A stretch of DNA of 64,000 nucleotides from Karstenula rhodostoma CBS 690.94 (lineage: Eukaryota; Ascomycota; Dothideomycetes; Pleosporales; Didymosphaeriaceae): NCBI GenBank assembly GCA_010093485.1, contig MU001494.1:2573937-2637936 (forward strand), read 5' to 3'. The position numbers were made by a program, and so were the translations under genes. Below are positions 1 through 11,821 of the stretch, piece after piece. Below the pieces are notes generated by a model. It did not search any database and was not told the DNA's origin. It worked only from the letters and a program-made list of their open reading frames with translations. The stretch's first letter is position 1. The number at the start of each line of letters is the position of its first letter.

Positions 1-3000
1 AAACAACAAACATCCCCCATACGACAATCGGCGGTCGACTTTGATATGAGTTTGCTATGTCCGAAGCAGTGCCGAAGGGAGAAGTTTGAGACTTGTGACC
101 GATTCCACGCCATGAAGTAATGCTGCGAAACCTTAGGTGAGGCGGGACTTTCGGCCTTCGCATTATTGAGGGGTCCTAAGATACCGTTGCCTCTACCATG
201 CAGCAAAGCAGTGCAAACAGGGGGGCACATTGTCTTTGTTTCTGTTGTATGCGTGGCGTGGCTGTCTAGCAGCTTGCCAACTGAAGGAGCACAGCATGCC
301 GTTTATTGCTGTAGAGTTTTGGTACGCAACGACCTAGCCGCAACCCTCTTGGTCATGCTTAGCTTAGCGGATGATTTGAGAGTTACACGATGTGATTAGC
401 CGTTTTGAACACAAAACCGAACAACAAGGCTTTGCAAAGCACGGCCATGACTTTGCATCGTTTTACTACGAGCATACGCTGCCCACAATCCATATTTCGT
501 GCACAGATTCGATTTTCCACAAGCGCAAGGAAACATGAATTCGCAGTTACCTCTTTTGGAAAGAATAATAGTACCGAGACCGCGAGTTCAGCAGGACAAA
601 GAGAATGCGCAGAGATAAATTGATGCGCAAGACGCCGGGTGGTCATGGAATGCTGACCTTGATGTTTTGGGATGCTCGGACAGAGACATTAACGCCATTT
701 TTGTTTGGTTTTGGTGACGTGACGTTCTTGGTCTGAATAGAGAAAAGCGAATCTTAAGCGGAGAAGGACCATTGACGCGCGATTGGCAGAGGCAGGCACC
801 TATGAAGTCTAGCCCTGTTCCTTAAGATTGTACTCTATCCCGCGCAAATACATTCCACATGCCATTTCCAGGTCTCATTTTTTGCCGAGTAAAGTCCAAA
901 AAACCGGAAGCACATCAAAGATGGCGTGGCTTTGTTGGACAGCACCAACTCGACATGGTCTTCCTGACTTTCACCTTGGAGACCTCTTAGGTACAACGGT
1001 CGAGTCCCAGAAACCCATGCGGTCTGGAAGGCGACGTTTTGGACTTTATATCCCAGTAAATCCTGAAAGCTTTGCAGATGGTATTGTAACATCTCTCGAT
1101 CCATCTTTTTATATCCAAGCCCGATCAGAAACACACATGTTTCGTGAAGAGAGAGGCTTTTAGTCGCCGCAGCCGCAGCCGCAGAACCATAAGTGCAAGC
1201 GGGCGCTGCTTTTTTTTTTTTTTTTTTTTTAAGGGGGATAGCAAACTATGACAACCGGAGGCCACATAACGCAAGAAGGGAGGATTTTTGGTCGCCGGCA
1301 GGATCAGCGTTGAAAGAAAGCTAGTCTCATGATTCTGAGAGAATTGTAGTGGATCCGAGACAATCGACATGGAAATCACAGGCAGAAGCGATCCACTCCA
1401 CGCAACGAACATCAGTCGCCAGAAGGTTTATTTTTGAAGCACCAAGCACCGCCCATGGTACGAAGATAGCTTGATGCCGAATCCCAGACAACAGCCCATG
1501 ATGAGTATGTGCTGCAGTTTTAGTCCGGGAGAATGCACAGCATAATAACCCCCTTTTCAATTACTGTCACAAAAAGTGAGAATAGCAGTTGTGTAGAGTG
1601 GTGACTAACGTGGGAATGCACGCTTTACATAAACCACCAACACAGACGACTTGTTATGTCAGAAATGAAACTTTGGAAGCGGCTTCTCTCCAGAGCAGAC
1701 CATTTCTTCTGTGGCGTGAAAAGCACGTACTATCTACGCATGGAAGCTCAATCGGGCTTGGGCCAGCCGGATCCATATATATATCGAGCCTGGGAGCTTC
1801 TCTCCCAACGCTCAGTGACAATACAATCGATCGTCTGGTAAGTTGACACCCTCCATATCAGCATCAAGAGCGAATTCTCATAGTTGGACGCCGTTGAAGG
1901 TTCCATCTTCGGCTTTTGTACCAACATGGGACAGCTTGATCAAGTTACTGAACTGAAGGTTCTGCTCCCGTGCGCGCTTCAACAGTTCCGGTCCTTTCAG
2001 GCGATAGTCGTTCTTGTATAGGTCGACTGGGTCCATATTCTGCAAGTCTTTGGACGATCGATTGCACCCTGAACTTGCTCCCAAGCTCCCTCCAACATCT
2101 TCCCATGGTCCCGCTTTGTGGAGAACCGCGGACCGCCCATGATCTTGCGACATCCGGTTTTCGAGGCCCGGGGAACCGCTCGTAGCATCGTGGTCAGTCA
2201 TCTTTGGTGCGAGGCTAGTTCCATGAATTTTTGCGTCGTCTTTTTAGTACTGAAGTGACACTGTGTAGTTATGTGGAGTGAAGGGTCTCGCGAGAGTTTG
2301 AGGGACTGTATAGTCGACCAACGCAGCCGACATGTAGAGGGATGTACGAAGTCCTAGGAATGGTATATGTCTCCCAAGATAGACATCAAATCCCATGTTG
2401 GCATATTTTAGACACCAGGGGACCGCCCACATCGGATCGGTTGGTGTATGTTTTGAACGCCCAAGCAACCACCCATGGTATCTCTGCGTTACGCTTCCTA
2501 GTCTCAGACGACGCTCTCCATGCACCAAAAGCCGATCTTTTTAGTAGCAAAGTGCCATACTTCGCAAATCGTGTGAAGAGCAGACGTGAGCGCAGCTGCC
2601 CGCTTTAAATAGGCGATGAGCAGTTTAGGTCTGCTCCGACGACGCACTCCAAATCGAAGTCGCGTCCTTTGTGAGGTTACCGCCTTACCAGCCACGTTGA
2701 TGGCAAGTCACACTTGCGATGAAGCTATACCAAGTCCATCTGGAATCCAGCATAAACCCACCTTCACCCGAAGTCTCAAGCACCGCATTCCGTCATCTCC
2801 GCACCCATCTCGAAACCACCGGACCTATACATCCTACCCGAATTATCCTTTAATACCCCTTCGCAGGATCGTGATGTAACGACAACCATCTCGCACACGC
2901 TGTACGCGCTATCCACGAGTACATCGCAGCCAATCAGTAGCGGGTGGTTACTACCCCGCGCCCCCGACGCGGCAGTGGATTAGGTGGGAATATGCTGAGG

Positions 3001-3330
3001 GGGAAATGGCACGAGGAGTCTGGGTTGTTGGTTCGTGTTGGGGTTGAGACTTGCGTCCGGCTGGTAGACCCATTGAGAGCAGGTTCTACACCGAAAAACA
3101 AGTTGTACACAATGCATTCCCTCAACATCTACGCTTGCATCTACCATCCACTTCCACCCTCCCCCCAATCGCTCGTTCAAACCCCACATACCCAAGCCAC
3201 ATCGGGCCCACCAACGCCAGGACCTGTTGAACAACCATCCACCCAAGACCCAAGACGTGAAGAAAACGCCAGCCATGCAGTAAGAATATCGAAACATATA
3301 CACGTGGACCGCGCTCGCACCGCTGGACCA
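1..3330. other. Intergenic, no supported gene
   Basis: About 3.3 kb left of the Gid4-like gene. Only short overlapping ORFs without recognisable motifs are present, on both strands. The only structural feature I see is the T21 tract at 1210-1230. The part just left of 3331 probably holds the 3' UTR of the Gid4-like gene. Confidence 0.5.
1210..1230. repeat. Poly-T tract (T21)
   Basis: An uninterrupted run of 21 T. I see no target-site duplication or retroelement ORF beside it, so it is best treated as a simple homopolymer. Confidence 0.9.
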
Positions 3331-5566
3331 TCATCTAAACCCCCACGCAGGAAACACGCCTCCCTTCACGCTCTCCAGCTTCAAACACTGGTACGGGCTG
3401 CTCTGCGGGTCGAAATACAAACCCTCCAGCTTCCCGTCGCTGCGTCTCAGACACACGTAGTAGAACCCGCTGATCGTGAGACCGCACCCTGAGTCGTCGA
3501 AGGAGGTATGGTCGGGGTCTCCACCGCTCCGGAAGGTGCTAGAATCGCCCCAGATATGCGATGGATCTGATGACGACGCAGAAAGGGAAGTGTAGTGGCG
3601 CGTGGGTTCCGGTGGTATGGTCGTTGATGCTGGGGGCTGTATAGGATTTGCCGTGGAGCGGTTAATGGACTTGACGAAGCACCTTTCCTTCCAACGCATC
3701 AGAATCCATTCCTTGCTCAGAACTTCGTCGAACCACGTTCTACTAGTCAAGCAGCGCACCACGTCATCGTCTGTCATGCCTTGGAATATGGGTAGCTTCC
3801 TCCAATACGTCGCGTCGTTTCCAGCCGTGGACTTGAACGATTCTGTGAGTAGGGTGTGCGTGTTGAAATCCAGGATCTCGCCTTCGAGATATGTGGTGAT
3901 GGATGAGGTGCGTGTAAAGGAGGGTGCGAGGTCAGAGCTGCTGAGTATGGATTGGTGGCTATGCGGATGGCTCGGAACGTTGTAGGCCTCCATGGTCGCG
4001 GAAAGAGCCATCCGGTCGTAGTCAACCGAATGGATGGTCACCTTGACAGGCCAGCGGTCTTGCTGCGGAGAGTGCGATGTCACGACGTCGGGTGGAGAAA
4101 GCGAGGTTCGATTCCTAGGCGAAGTGTACATGGTACGCGCATCGGAAAGTCTATTGCCGGTGTGGGTGAAGCGATACAGGGTTGCACTGCTGCCCGAGCC
4201 AGTGGTAGTGACGGTTGACGTGACAGATGTAGCGTGCTGGCAGCCGGATAACACGGCGCCGGGTGCCAACCACGATGTTTCGGCTGGCGGTGGTATCGTA
4301 CACGGGTCGAGAACAAAGTCCTGGTGGTCCCGGACGAAGTAGTCCTTGCCAAGGAAGCCTGCGTCTATGGCATAGTTCAAGCTGTCGTCAACATTGCTCG
4401 CATGACGTATTTGCGACAGATACTTTATGGTGTGTTCCAGCATGGGCGAGACGGCGGACGGCGGGTTCGAAGCGCGCTCCAGATAGCTGCGACGATACGA
4501 GTCGACCCTCTGCAGCATGTCGCGATCTCGTGCCTGTTCTGCCGACGTCCGTCGCTGCGCTAGGCGGTCCATGGCGGCGCGCGTCGACTCGGATGTCAAC
4601 GAGGACCTGTCCCTCCCGTCGCTCGGGTGGGGTGACCTGTTGGCCGCATCTCTGTCAGCATAGCGCTGGGCAAGATCGCGGGTGCGGGCAGAGAATCGGG
4701 GGTTCCTCCGCACGGATTGCAGGAGCGCTGCAGACCTCAGGGAGCTGTCGGCCGACTGCGATGGCTGCGACGAGTTCAGCAGGCGCGACACGGCAGCGCG
4801 CGAGTGCTCTCGCTCCGAGTCTAGCTGTGAGCGCCCCAGCAGGCGCAGGATCTCGGGGTGCGTGTTTGGCTGCTCGCGACGCAGCTCGGCGAGGATGCCC
4901 TCGAGCTCCGTGTCGTCGTCGCCCTCGGTGGCGGGCGACCAGTCGTAGAGGCTGTTGCGGCTGGGGACACGGTCGCCGTAGGCGGACGTGCGGGCCTCGC
5001 TGTGGAGGGATGCCAGGCGGTCCTGGGCGGGGATGTGGTCGCTGGCAGTGGTCGTGCTGCGGTAAGGGCCCCGTGTCTCGTCGTGGAGGCGTCCCAGGCG
5101 GTTCATCACCCGCCGCAGCCGGTCGCTCCGGTCGCGATGCTCGAGCTCGTTGCGTTCGCGTGCCCTGTCCACGCGCGCCTGGTGGCGATCCAGGGTTGCG
5201 TTCTGCCGGTCGAGGCTCACGCCGATGTGGGTGAGGGCGGCCGTGTGCTCGTCCACGTCTGCGCGCAGCGAGCGCAGCGCGGCGTCGTACTGGGCCTCTT
5301 CGTCGTGCTGTGTGGTGAGGGTGGCGGCCAGGTTGTACACGTGCTGGGTGACGGGGCTCTCGAGCGCTTCGGTGAGGGCCTGCGAGATGTACGAGGGCGG
5401 AGTCTGCGCTGCTGGCGAGTGGGAAGCATCGTCCTGCAGGCGCCGCACAGTCAGTACATGCCAAACGGTGGCGACCTTGCTACGCAGTCTCGTGGGCCAG
5501 CGGACGTACCTCCCGCACCTCGTCGTCTGGCGGGCTGGGATAGCGGGAGCTTGCCGGAGGTGGCAT
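3331..5566 (-). CDS. Vid24/Gid4-like substrate receptor of the GID/CTLH ubiquitin ligase
   Basis: Two exons: 5566-5510 and 5433-3331, with a 76-nt GT-AG intron (5509-5434), giving about 719 aa. The short first exon supplies an ATG start reading MPPPASSRY in phase with the large exon. Residues about 40-140 are rich in charged residues with heptad character, probably coiled coil. A long low-complexity Ser/Arg/Asp region follows. The C-terminal 220 residues form the Vid24 domain: the segments EGEILDFNTHTLLTE and LTISGFYYVCLRRSDG, and the ending YQCLKLESV, are typical. In yeast Gid4 this domain binds N-terminal-proline degrons of gluconeogenic enzymes and brings them to the GID ligase. The protein is about twice the length of yeast Gid4 because of its N-terminus. 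Whether it is the Gid4 or a Gid10-type receptor cannot be decided here. Confidence 0.85.
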
Positions 5567-6923
5567 CGTCGTCCCGCAGTCGCTACCTTCTACCTTCTAC
5601 CCTGCACAATCACAGTAGCCGTGTCTTAGTCGCTGCTGTCGTTTGCGCGCGCAGGCATCGCCACCAAGGAACAAGGCGGCGGCGAAGGCGGTATGTTTGC
5701 ATGTACAGATGTCGCAATGGGCTCGTTGAGGTCAGGTCGCACCTTCGGCTTTGTTTCCGCCGCCGCCGCAGCCTCACCCGGCTCTTTGTGTTTGACCCTC
5801 GCTGCCTATGCACAGCAAAGCCCACATGAAACACGCAGCAATCATCAATCTCGTTTTACCCCAGCATCGTGGCCCCGACCCTGCGTGAGCCGCAGAGCCG
5901 CTGCGAGTCAGTGCACGCCTGATCCTACAAACTTCACATGCATTGCGCTGCAAAAAGACACCGTTTGGCTGATGTAGAGTTTCGTTTTTTATTAATTTAC
6001 GCTATAAAGAAGCTTGCTTCTGTCCAGCATCCTATTCACCCCACCTGGGGGCGCTTCTTCCAAGACACGGTCCTGAAGAGTAGGAGATGACCCTACAGTC
6101 CCTTTGTGTCAGCCTTCAATCCGATCAACGACGAGTGACTTCCGCGAGCGCCAGGGTGTGTTTGTTCCGCAAGCAGAAGACCACAGCCTGAGAGCAGGCA
6201 CGCCACGGGCGTGCTCATGTCTCTTGCCCGCGAAACCCACTCCTCCCTCATCGCATCGAAAGCTGGTACGCACGGACCAAGATTACAGTACAGCGGCATC
6301 GCGGATGCTTGTGTGTATCTTTTGTCGTCGTCTCTCAGCATGTCCTGCTGGCACTCGATGCCAGTCCGAGTAGACGTGAACGTAACTGCGTAGCATCAAT
6401 CATGAGTGGCATGCCATGCTCAACGAAGAGATGCCCAGCCATCGTCCAAAACGACATTAGCAAAAGGAAAATGAACCCAGCCGAGTGTACCTGCTCGTAG
6501 CCGTGAGGCTGATCCGTCTTTAAATGCCCGACATGCATACCTCCCAGAGATGCAAAAGGAAACAGACCTGGTCCGGCCGCGGGATGCATAAAGCAACAAA
6601 GAAAACGCTCGCTATAAACAAAAGATCAAAGAAAAATCGGATATCAAGGAAACTTTGTACGAGAGAAGAGAGAAGAGAGAAGAGAGGAGAAAAAGCAAAC
6701 GCTCGCTAAAGTCGATCAAACGCCGTCCCATGCCTTGGTATATGATGTGGGTGTTGTACATCACTCTCGTGAATATCGCGTATTTCGTCTCGTGTCGTGC
6801 TCAAGCCGCTCGGTTGTGCGCATCAACCTGCTGCGACGTGGGAAGATCAGGGGGGACTGGCCAGGTCCGCGCTTCCCAGGCAATGTGACAGAGGACAGGT
6901 ACCACGTTTCTGACTGCACGCTC
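5567..6923. other. Intergenic with GA-rich tract
   Basis: Upstream region of the Gid4-like gene and 3' flank of the next gene. It contains a purine-rich simple repeat (6661-6695) and otherwise only short ORFs without motifs. Confidence 0.5.
6661..6695. repeat. GA-rich simple repeat
   Basis: Several near-perfect copies of a GAGAGAA unit in an almost pure purine stretch. It is a microsatellite-like tract in intergenic DNA. Confidence 0.8.
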
Positions 6924-7967
6924 TTACGTGAAGGCGGCGTACTGTGGTGCAAATCCAGTATCCCATCCGAATCCACTGCCGTATCCGTTGTGCACGGCGC
7001 TCGACCCGCATTGCTGGGCGAGCACACTGGGCAGCGGAAGAGCAGGTATCGGAGCGACTGCCAGGGGCGGGCTGTAGTACTGACTCGTGGTGATGAATGG
7101 CTGGCTGTAGGAAGGTGTCGGCGACGGCAGCTGCACGTTCTCCATGCCCATGGTGCTCCAGAACGATGAAGAGGTTTCACCGCAGGTGGTGATGGTCGGG
7201 CTTGGGGTCGACGAGAGCGCTCTCCAGGATTCGACAGGTGCGGGTTGAGACTGTAGGACGTGCGCGGGCCACCAGTTCGTGGCACCCGGCGAGCTTGGAA
7301 GCAGCGGAGCCGGCCGAACAACGTCGACGATCCTGGGTGGAGGAGGAAGAAGCGGGTGGAACAGCCCCATGATGGCGCCCTTGACGTCCTCACCTCGGCC
7401 CTCAAGAAGTTCTCCCGCTCCTTCCTCTTCCATACCCTCGAGTGCGCGTGCTCCGGCGCGGAACACGTAGCGGTTGACAGCCTGGATGAACTCGTCCTGC
7501 AGCCTCTTGAGCTGTACCTCCTTCTCGGGCCAGTTCCAGGTGTTGGCGGACACGTCGACCGAGTAGATGTCCTTGTGGTACTCGGTAAGCGCCTCGATGG
7601 TTTCAGGCGTGAGCTTGAATGCAACCTCATGCTGTGAAACCAGGTCGACGTGCACGACGTAGGCCTCGATGTGGATGACCTGGTAGTTGAAGATGGCCTC
7701 TACAAGCGGGTTGACATCCTTGCGCAGCTCCGAATCGGGAGCCTTTGGCACCATTATTGAGCACAGCGACCAGATGGCATTGGGGCCCGACAGGGTTTCG
7801 GTGAGACATCGCGCATGTTGCTGGACGCTATTGAGCGGTCGCTTAACCCGATTTATCCTCTTGAGCGTCTGTGTTAACCACGGCTCCACTTTTGAGCTGA
7901 GAACGATGTTGACGGTGGAGCGCGGCGCAAAGGCGGCTGCCGAGGCGGGCAGCAATTGTATGGGCAT
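6924..7967 (-). CDS. Uncharacterised protein, 347 aa
   Basis: A single open frame from an ATG at 7967. I do not recognise the family. Residues 1-170 look globular and mainly helical: they include the segments NIVLSSKVEPWLTQTLKRI and EALTEYHKDIYSVDVSANTW, and a conserved-looking WNWPEKEVQLKRLQDEFIQ stretch. From about residue 170 the sequence becomes Pro/Ser/Tyr-rich and disordered and ends in Gly/aromatic residues. There is no signal peptide or membrane segment. Opposite-frame ORFs across the gene are shadows caused by its GC-rich codon use. The long frame and the composition change support a real gene. A function is not assigned. Confidence 0.6.
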   Translation of the reverse strand: MPIQLLPASAAAFAPRSTVNIVLSSKVEPWLTQTLKRINRVKRPLNSVQQHARCLTETLSGPNAIWSLCSIMVPKAPDSELRKDVNPLVEAIFNYQVIHIEAYVVHVDLVSQHEVAFKLTPETIEALTEYHKDIYSVDVSANTWNWPEKEVQLKRLQDEFIQAVNRYVFRAGARALEGMEEEGAGELLEGRGEDVKGAIMGLFHPLLPPPPRIVDVVRPAPLLPSSPGATNWWPAHVLQSQPAPVESWRALSSTPSPTITTCGETSSSFWSTMGMENVQLPSPTPSYSQPFITTSQYYSPPLAVAPIPALPLPSVLAQQCGSSAVHNGYGSGFGWDTGFAPQYAAFT

Positions 7968-10900
7968 TTTGCGCGTGGGTTCTGGCGTGTGCGAGACGAT
8001 GCGATATTAGATGGGACGGTTGGTCAACGTAACGAAAGAACAAAAGAGAAGGCAAAGAGGTGTCTCGGGCGGAAGTAGGGTTCTGCGATGCGCCTTGTAT
8101 TGACGAGGAGACAAGAAAGGGACGGGCGAATGAGAGGGGAGGAAGGCGAGGTGAGAGGTGAGGGTAGAGAAACTAGCCGGGTGGAGGGTGGGCATACCTT
8201 AAGAGCGCTGACGAGGGGACCATCACTGGCCGGCGCCGCCGTGGCCACAGGGCCCGCCAGGGCATCATGCACACTGCCCCGTTCGGAGCAGCGTGCACTG
8301 CGCATCTAGCTTGATTCATCGTGCATGTATGGCGACGATGCAGCTGCAGCTCTAGTCGGATCCAAGCTGACCGACGGCGTTGCTCGCGCCGTTGGAGCGC
8401 GTGGATAGGTGGAGCCAGTGCGAGCGAATATTGCGATGCCCTCATACCGTCTAGACTTGGTTTACTTTGCGTGCAGGCGGAGATGAAACTCATACAGCGG
8501 CGCGCCGTCGCCTACGTAGAAAACTGGAACAGCACTATTGGGGCTCTACTACAAGGCACGTCTGTCCGACTGGTTCGAGGCAGTTGAGGGCCGCGCTCAC
8601 GGACGACCATGCATATGAGGCTTTCCACATCCTGATCGGGTGCACTGCAACCTCTCTGTTCCCTACGTTCGGGTTTCCGGAACGGTGTTGATGCCGCTTT
8701 GGGCATGCGCGGGAAAAAGGGTTCAAGGCGGATAGAGCGTGGTCTGAAGGGTCTGTCTTTGGATGTGGATGTTGGTGGGAGAGTTGGACGTGGTCTTGGA
8801 GCGATGACAGGCCGACGTTGCTTGGGGCTAAAAATGGGAAGCAAACACTCTCTCCAATCACGCAGGCTAGCCGGGGTCGGAGCAGGGTTTCGGCACGCCA
8901 CCGAGACCCCCCCGCCGACTCCTCATGTGATGGAGCGGGTTTTCCGACGGTCCAGAAGAGCATCAGGGTGCCATCGCGAGTAGCTTCGGCGCCTGCTGAA
9001 GCAAGATTCACATCCTGCTCGCGTGTCTCTCACGGCCATGACGAGGAAGCCCACGCGCTCTCCACGCCATGCGGTACCTTGCGTGCTTGTAAACGTGGCG
9101 CTGTGCCGTGGCTGTGCGAGGCGCCATCTTGTGGCGGAACACGGCGATCATCCTCGGCGTCGCCTCTACCGCAGCCTCTAGACACACAGCCATCTAGACT
9201 ATCCTCTACTGCAGTCACCGCCTATCTGATAGAGTGCCCACACCTTGCAATAGACTCGCGCCGGCCGAAACTCCGCCTAGACGCGCAGAACCGCCGTGGC
9301 AAGTGAGGCTCACGTAGAGCAGCCCTCTCCTTTTGCGCCGTCTTCATGAGTGGAGCAGAGTAGAATCCTCTACTGCGGCACACGAATGCCATTGCGCAAG
9401 TGTCCGAGAGAGCCGACCCCACATTCACCTATCAACGACCCATAGCAGCGGTGCTATCGACAGCAAACCACGTCTGCTCTGTTTCAAAATCTGCAATGCC
9501 GACGCCGAAACCTGCGAGAGGGATCTAGCTTACCGAGTGAGGCGGTAGATTTTTGACCCTCGGCTCTTGATCTTTCGCTTGCTTCGCTGGGTACAAGCTC
9601 CCGTAATTCTGCTCGCTTGATCCCCCAAGCACGGTTGATCTCGCATCTTGCGCATGAAGCAAAGAATGCTCCTTACCCTATGCGGCAAGATCTGGTGGCT
9701 TTCAGCTTGACCGGGGTGCAACTCGACTCGGGATGCCGCTGTCACGGGGTCGGTTAAGCGGCTAGCTGCGGCCGATTCCAACTCGTACTGTGTACACTGC
9801 ACCTACTCCAAGATCCGCCCATCTCATGATCCCATGTCTCCTCGTCACCAGCGAAGATATGCGCCAGCTGCCCAGCTGCAAAGACTGACCTTTACCTCCG
9901 TTTCAGAATCTGCTGGTCGGCGTCATGGCTGCATACGCGGCTGCAAGCTGCATGCGCTTCAACGTGTTTTGCCGTGACTCATCCCTCGCGAAAGAACAAG
10001 GTTGAAGTGGACTGCGGAGCATTGAGTGCCCAACCATCTCAAATGCGCTGTGGACGTCACTCCCAGCCCGCGCCCTTTGCATCTTCTCGCCAGCCGCGTC
10101 CGCATTCTCTCACCTGATGCATGTTTGTCTCAAAGCCGTCCAATGCTATCGTCTTCCGTAAGCCTCGGGTTGGGCATCGAGCCGCTGTGGAAAGACTGAT
10201 CACGAGTACGTAGCCCGATCACCAGCGTTATGGCTTTGAACCATCGGACACGGCAGTTTCCCTCGTCATGAAACGCCACTGTGCGAGAATCTGGGGAAGT
10301 TGTACAGGCTCGCATAAGTCGCGCAGATTCGACTCCTCGAATTGCAGCGTCATCCACGGCCTCATATGCTCTCGTCCAGTCGGGGCGTCTTCACCTGCAT
10401 AACGCTCGGCTCAGACTTTGACGATTTGGGTGCTTCAGATACTGGATCAGGTCCCTATAGTCGCCGAATGTACTCCTCTGATGTCGTTGTCTGGCTGATG
10501 TCGACGTCTGGCAGCCGACAGAGTTTCAATCTTCGTATCGTCTGCTTCGTATCCTGGACGTGTATTATACGAACGCCATTCGTTCCTGCAAGCATTCATT
10601 AGCTTTCTTCCGTGCACTGTACCTGAATTTTTCTGCTTTTCGGTGGGCACAAGAGGTTGATGAGTGCGACCTGAGCTGGTGGGAAGCAAGCCGAGAGGAG
10701 GTCGTGGCGCTTGTAGGGCCATGCCCAAGCGAGGAAGCAGCGTACATGATCCATTGGAAGGCGCCAAAACTTCACCATGATCACGCGCCATTCGGGCCAA
10801 TGCGAGCTGGTCCAAAGATTTGATCCTCTCTCCTCGGGTTGGTGAACACCTGCCTGGATGATGTTTTCTGGGATGTGGAGGTGCGATTACCGAAATAGGC

Positions 10901-11821
10901 ATTCGTTAACAAGTAGTCGCACCTACCTAGACGCTGATCGCAACATCAACATACGCAACTATGCTCAAATCCTCAGCAGTCCTTCTGATTATACGGAGCT
11001 GCGTCAATGTTGTCTTGTGACAAGTAAGCGTTGTTGTGGTCTCACCACTCACAATGCGAGATAACATACTCCAAAGGAATCAAGGACTGGACTCACAAGG
11101 GTGGCAGTTGATGTAACGTGCATATTGCTCCGTAACAATCATCGCTCCGTATCGCGGAATGACTTAGCCGTTGGAGCTCGGCAATTGTACCTATCGCGAC
11201 CATCTTTCAACTGCCGACTAGCTACTAAGACCTCGATCAACTCCTATCGCTCGTACGAAGCTTAGCCGCTGTACGGCAGTTCATTCTGCTCAAACAATCT
11301 CTTCGTAAACGACTCAGCGTGCGACCCGCCAAGGCAGCGTTGATGGACTGCGATAGGCATCCTGCATGGTGCAAACCCGGGAAACGTCAGACGTAAGCTT
11401 AGGATCAACACCATCTATATGAGAAGGTCAACATGAAAGGTACAATTCGTACCGCGCAATGCCAGTACAATGGCGGCGGAGGAAAGCAGAGTGGGATTGT
11501 GGGCCCCGCCCCCGCGTTGTCAGTAGTTCGCAAGCCCAGTACCCCATGCCCCGTGAGGGGATGGTGGCTTTGTCTCCGCTGCCCTGATACTGCCCTACGA
11601 GAGTTGCCCAACTGCCGACTCGCATCATCGCGTCTCCAACGTGGCACGGCTGCCATACTAATCCCCGTGCGATCACGGACGAGTATGGTACTTGCACGGC
11701 AATCATGCCTGCGGAGCGCGGCTACTCCGCCCTCATAAACGGCCCGCCGCACCAAGTAGATATGAAAGCTAAGCCGTCCCCTCGTTAATTGCATCCTCGT
11801 TTCAATTCAACATTAGCCACA
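7968..11821. other. Long intergenic region, no supported gene
   Basis: About 3.9 kb without a convincing ORF on either strand. Short frames lack motifs and do not join at plausible splice sites. The right end must hold the P450 promoter. No obvious repeats or transposon ORFs were seen by eye. A strongly degenerate element could be missed. Confidence 0.45.

Noticed and set aside
1210..1230. Poly-T as the tail of an inserted retroelement
   Set aside because: No flanking duplication or element-like sequence was seen.
1878..2201. A 107-codon minus-strand ATG frame
   Set aside because: Some stretches look protein-like, but there is no recognised motif, no partner exon and no other support.
4263..5464. 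Several long overlapping frames on both strands (up to 323 codons) inside the Gid4-like gene
   Set aside because: They are GC-rich shadows of the 719-aa frame, with Arg/Cys/Gly-heavy composition and no motifs.
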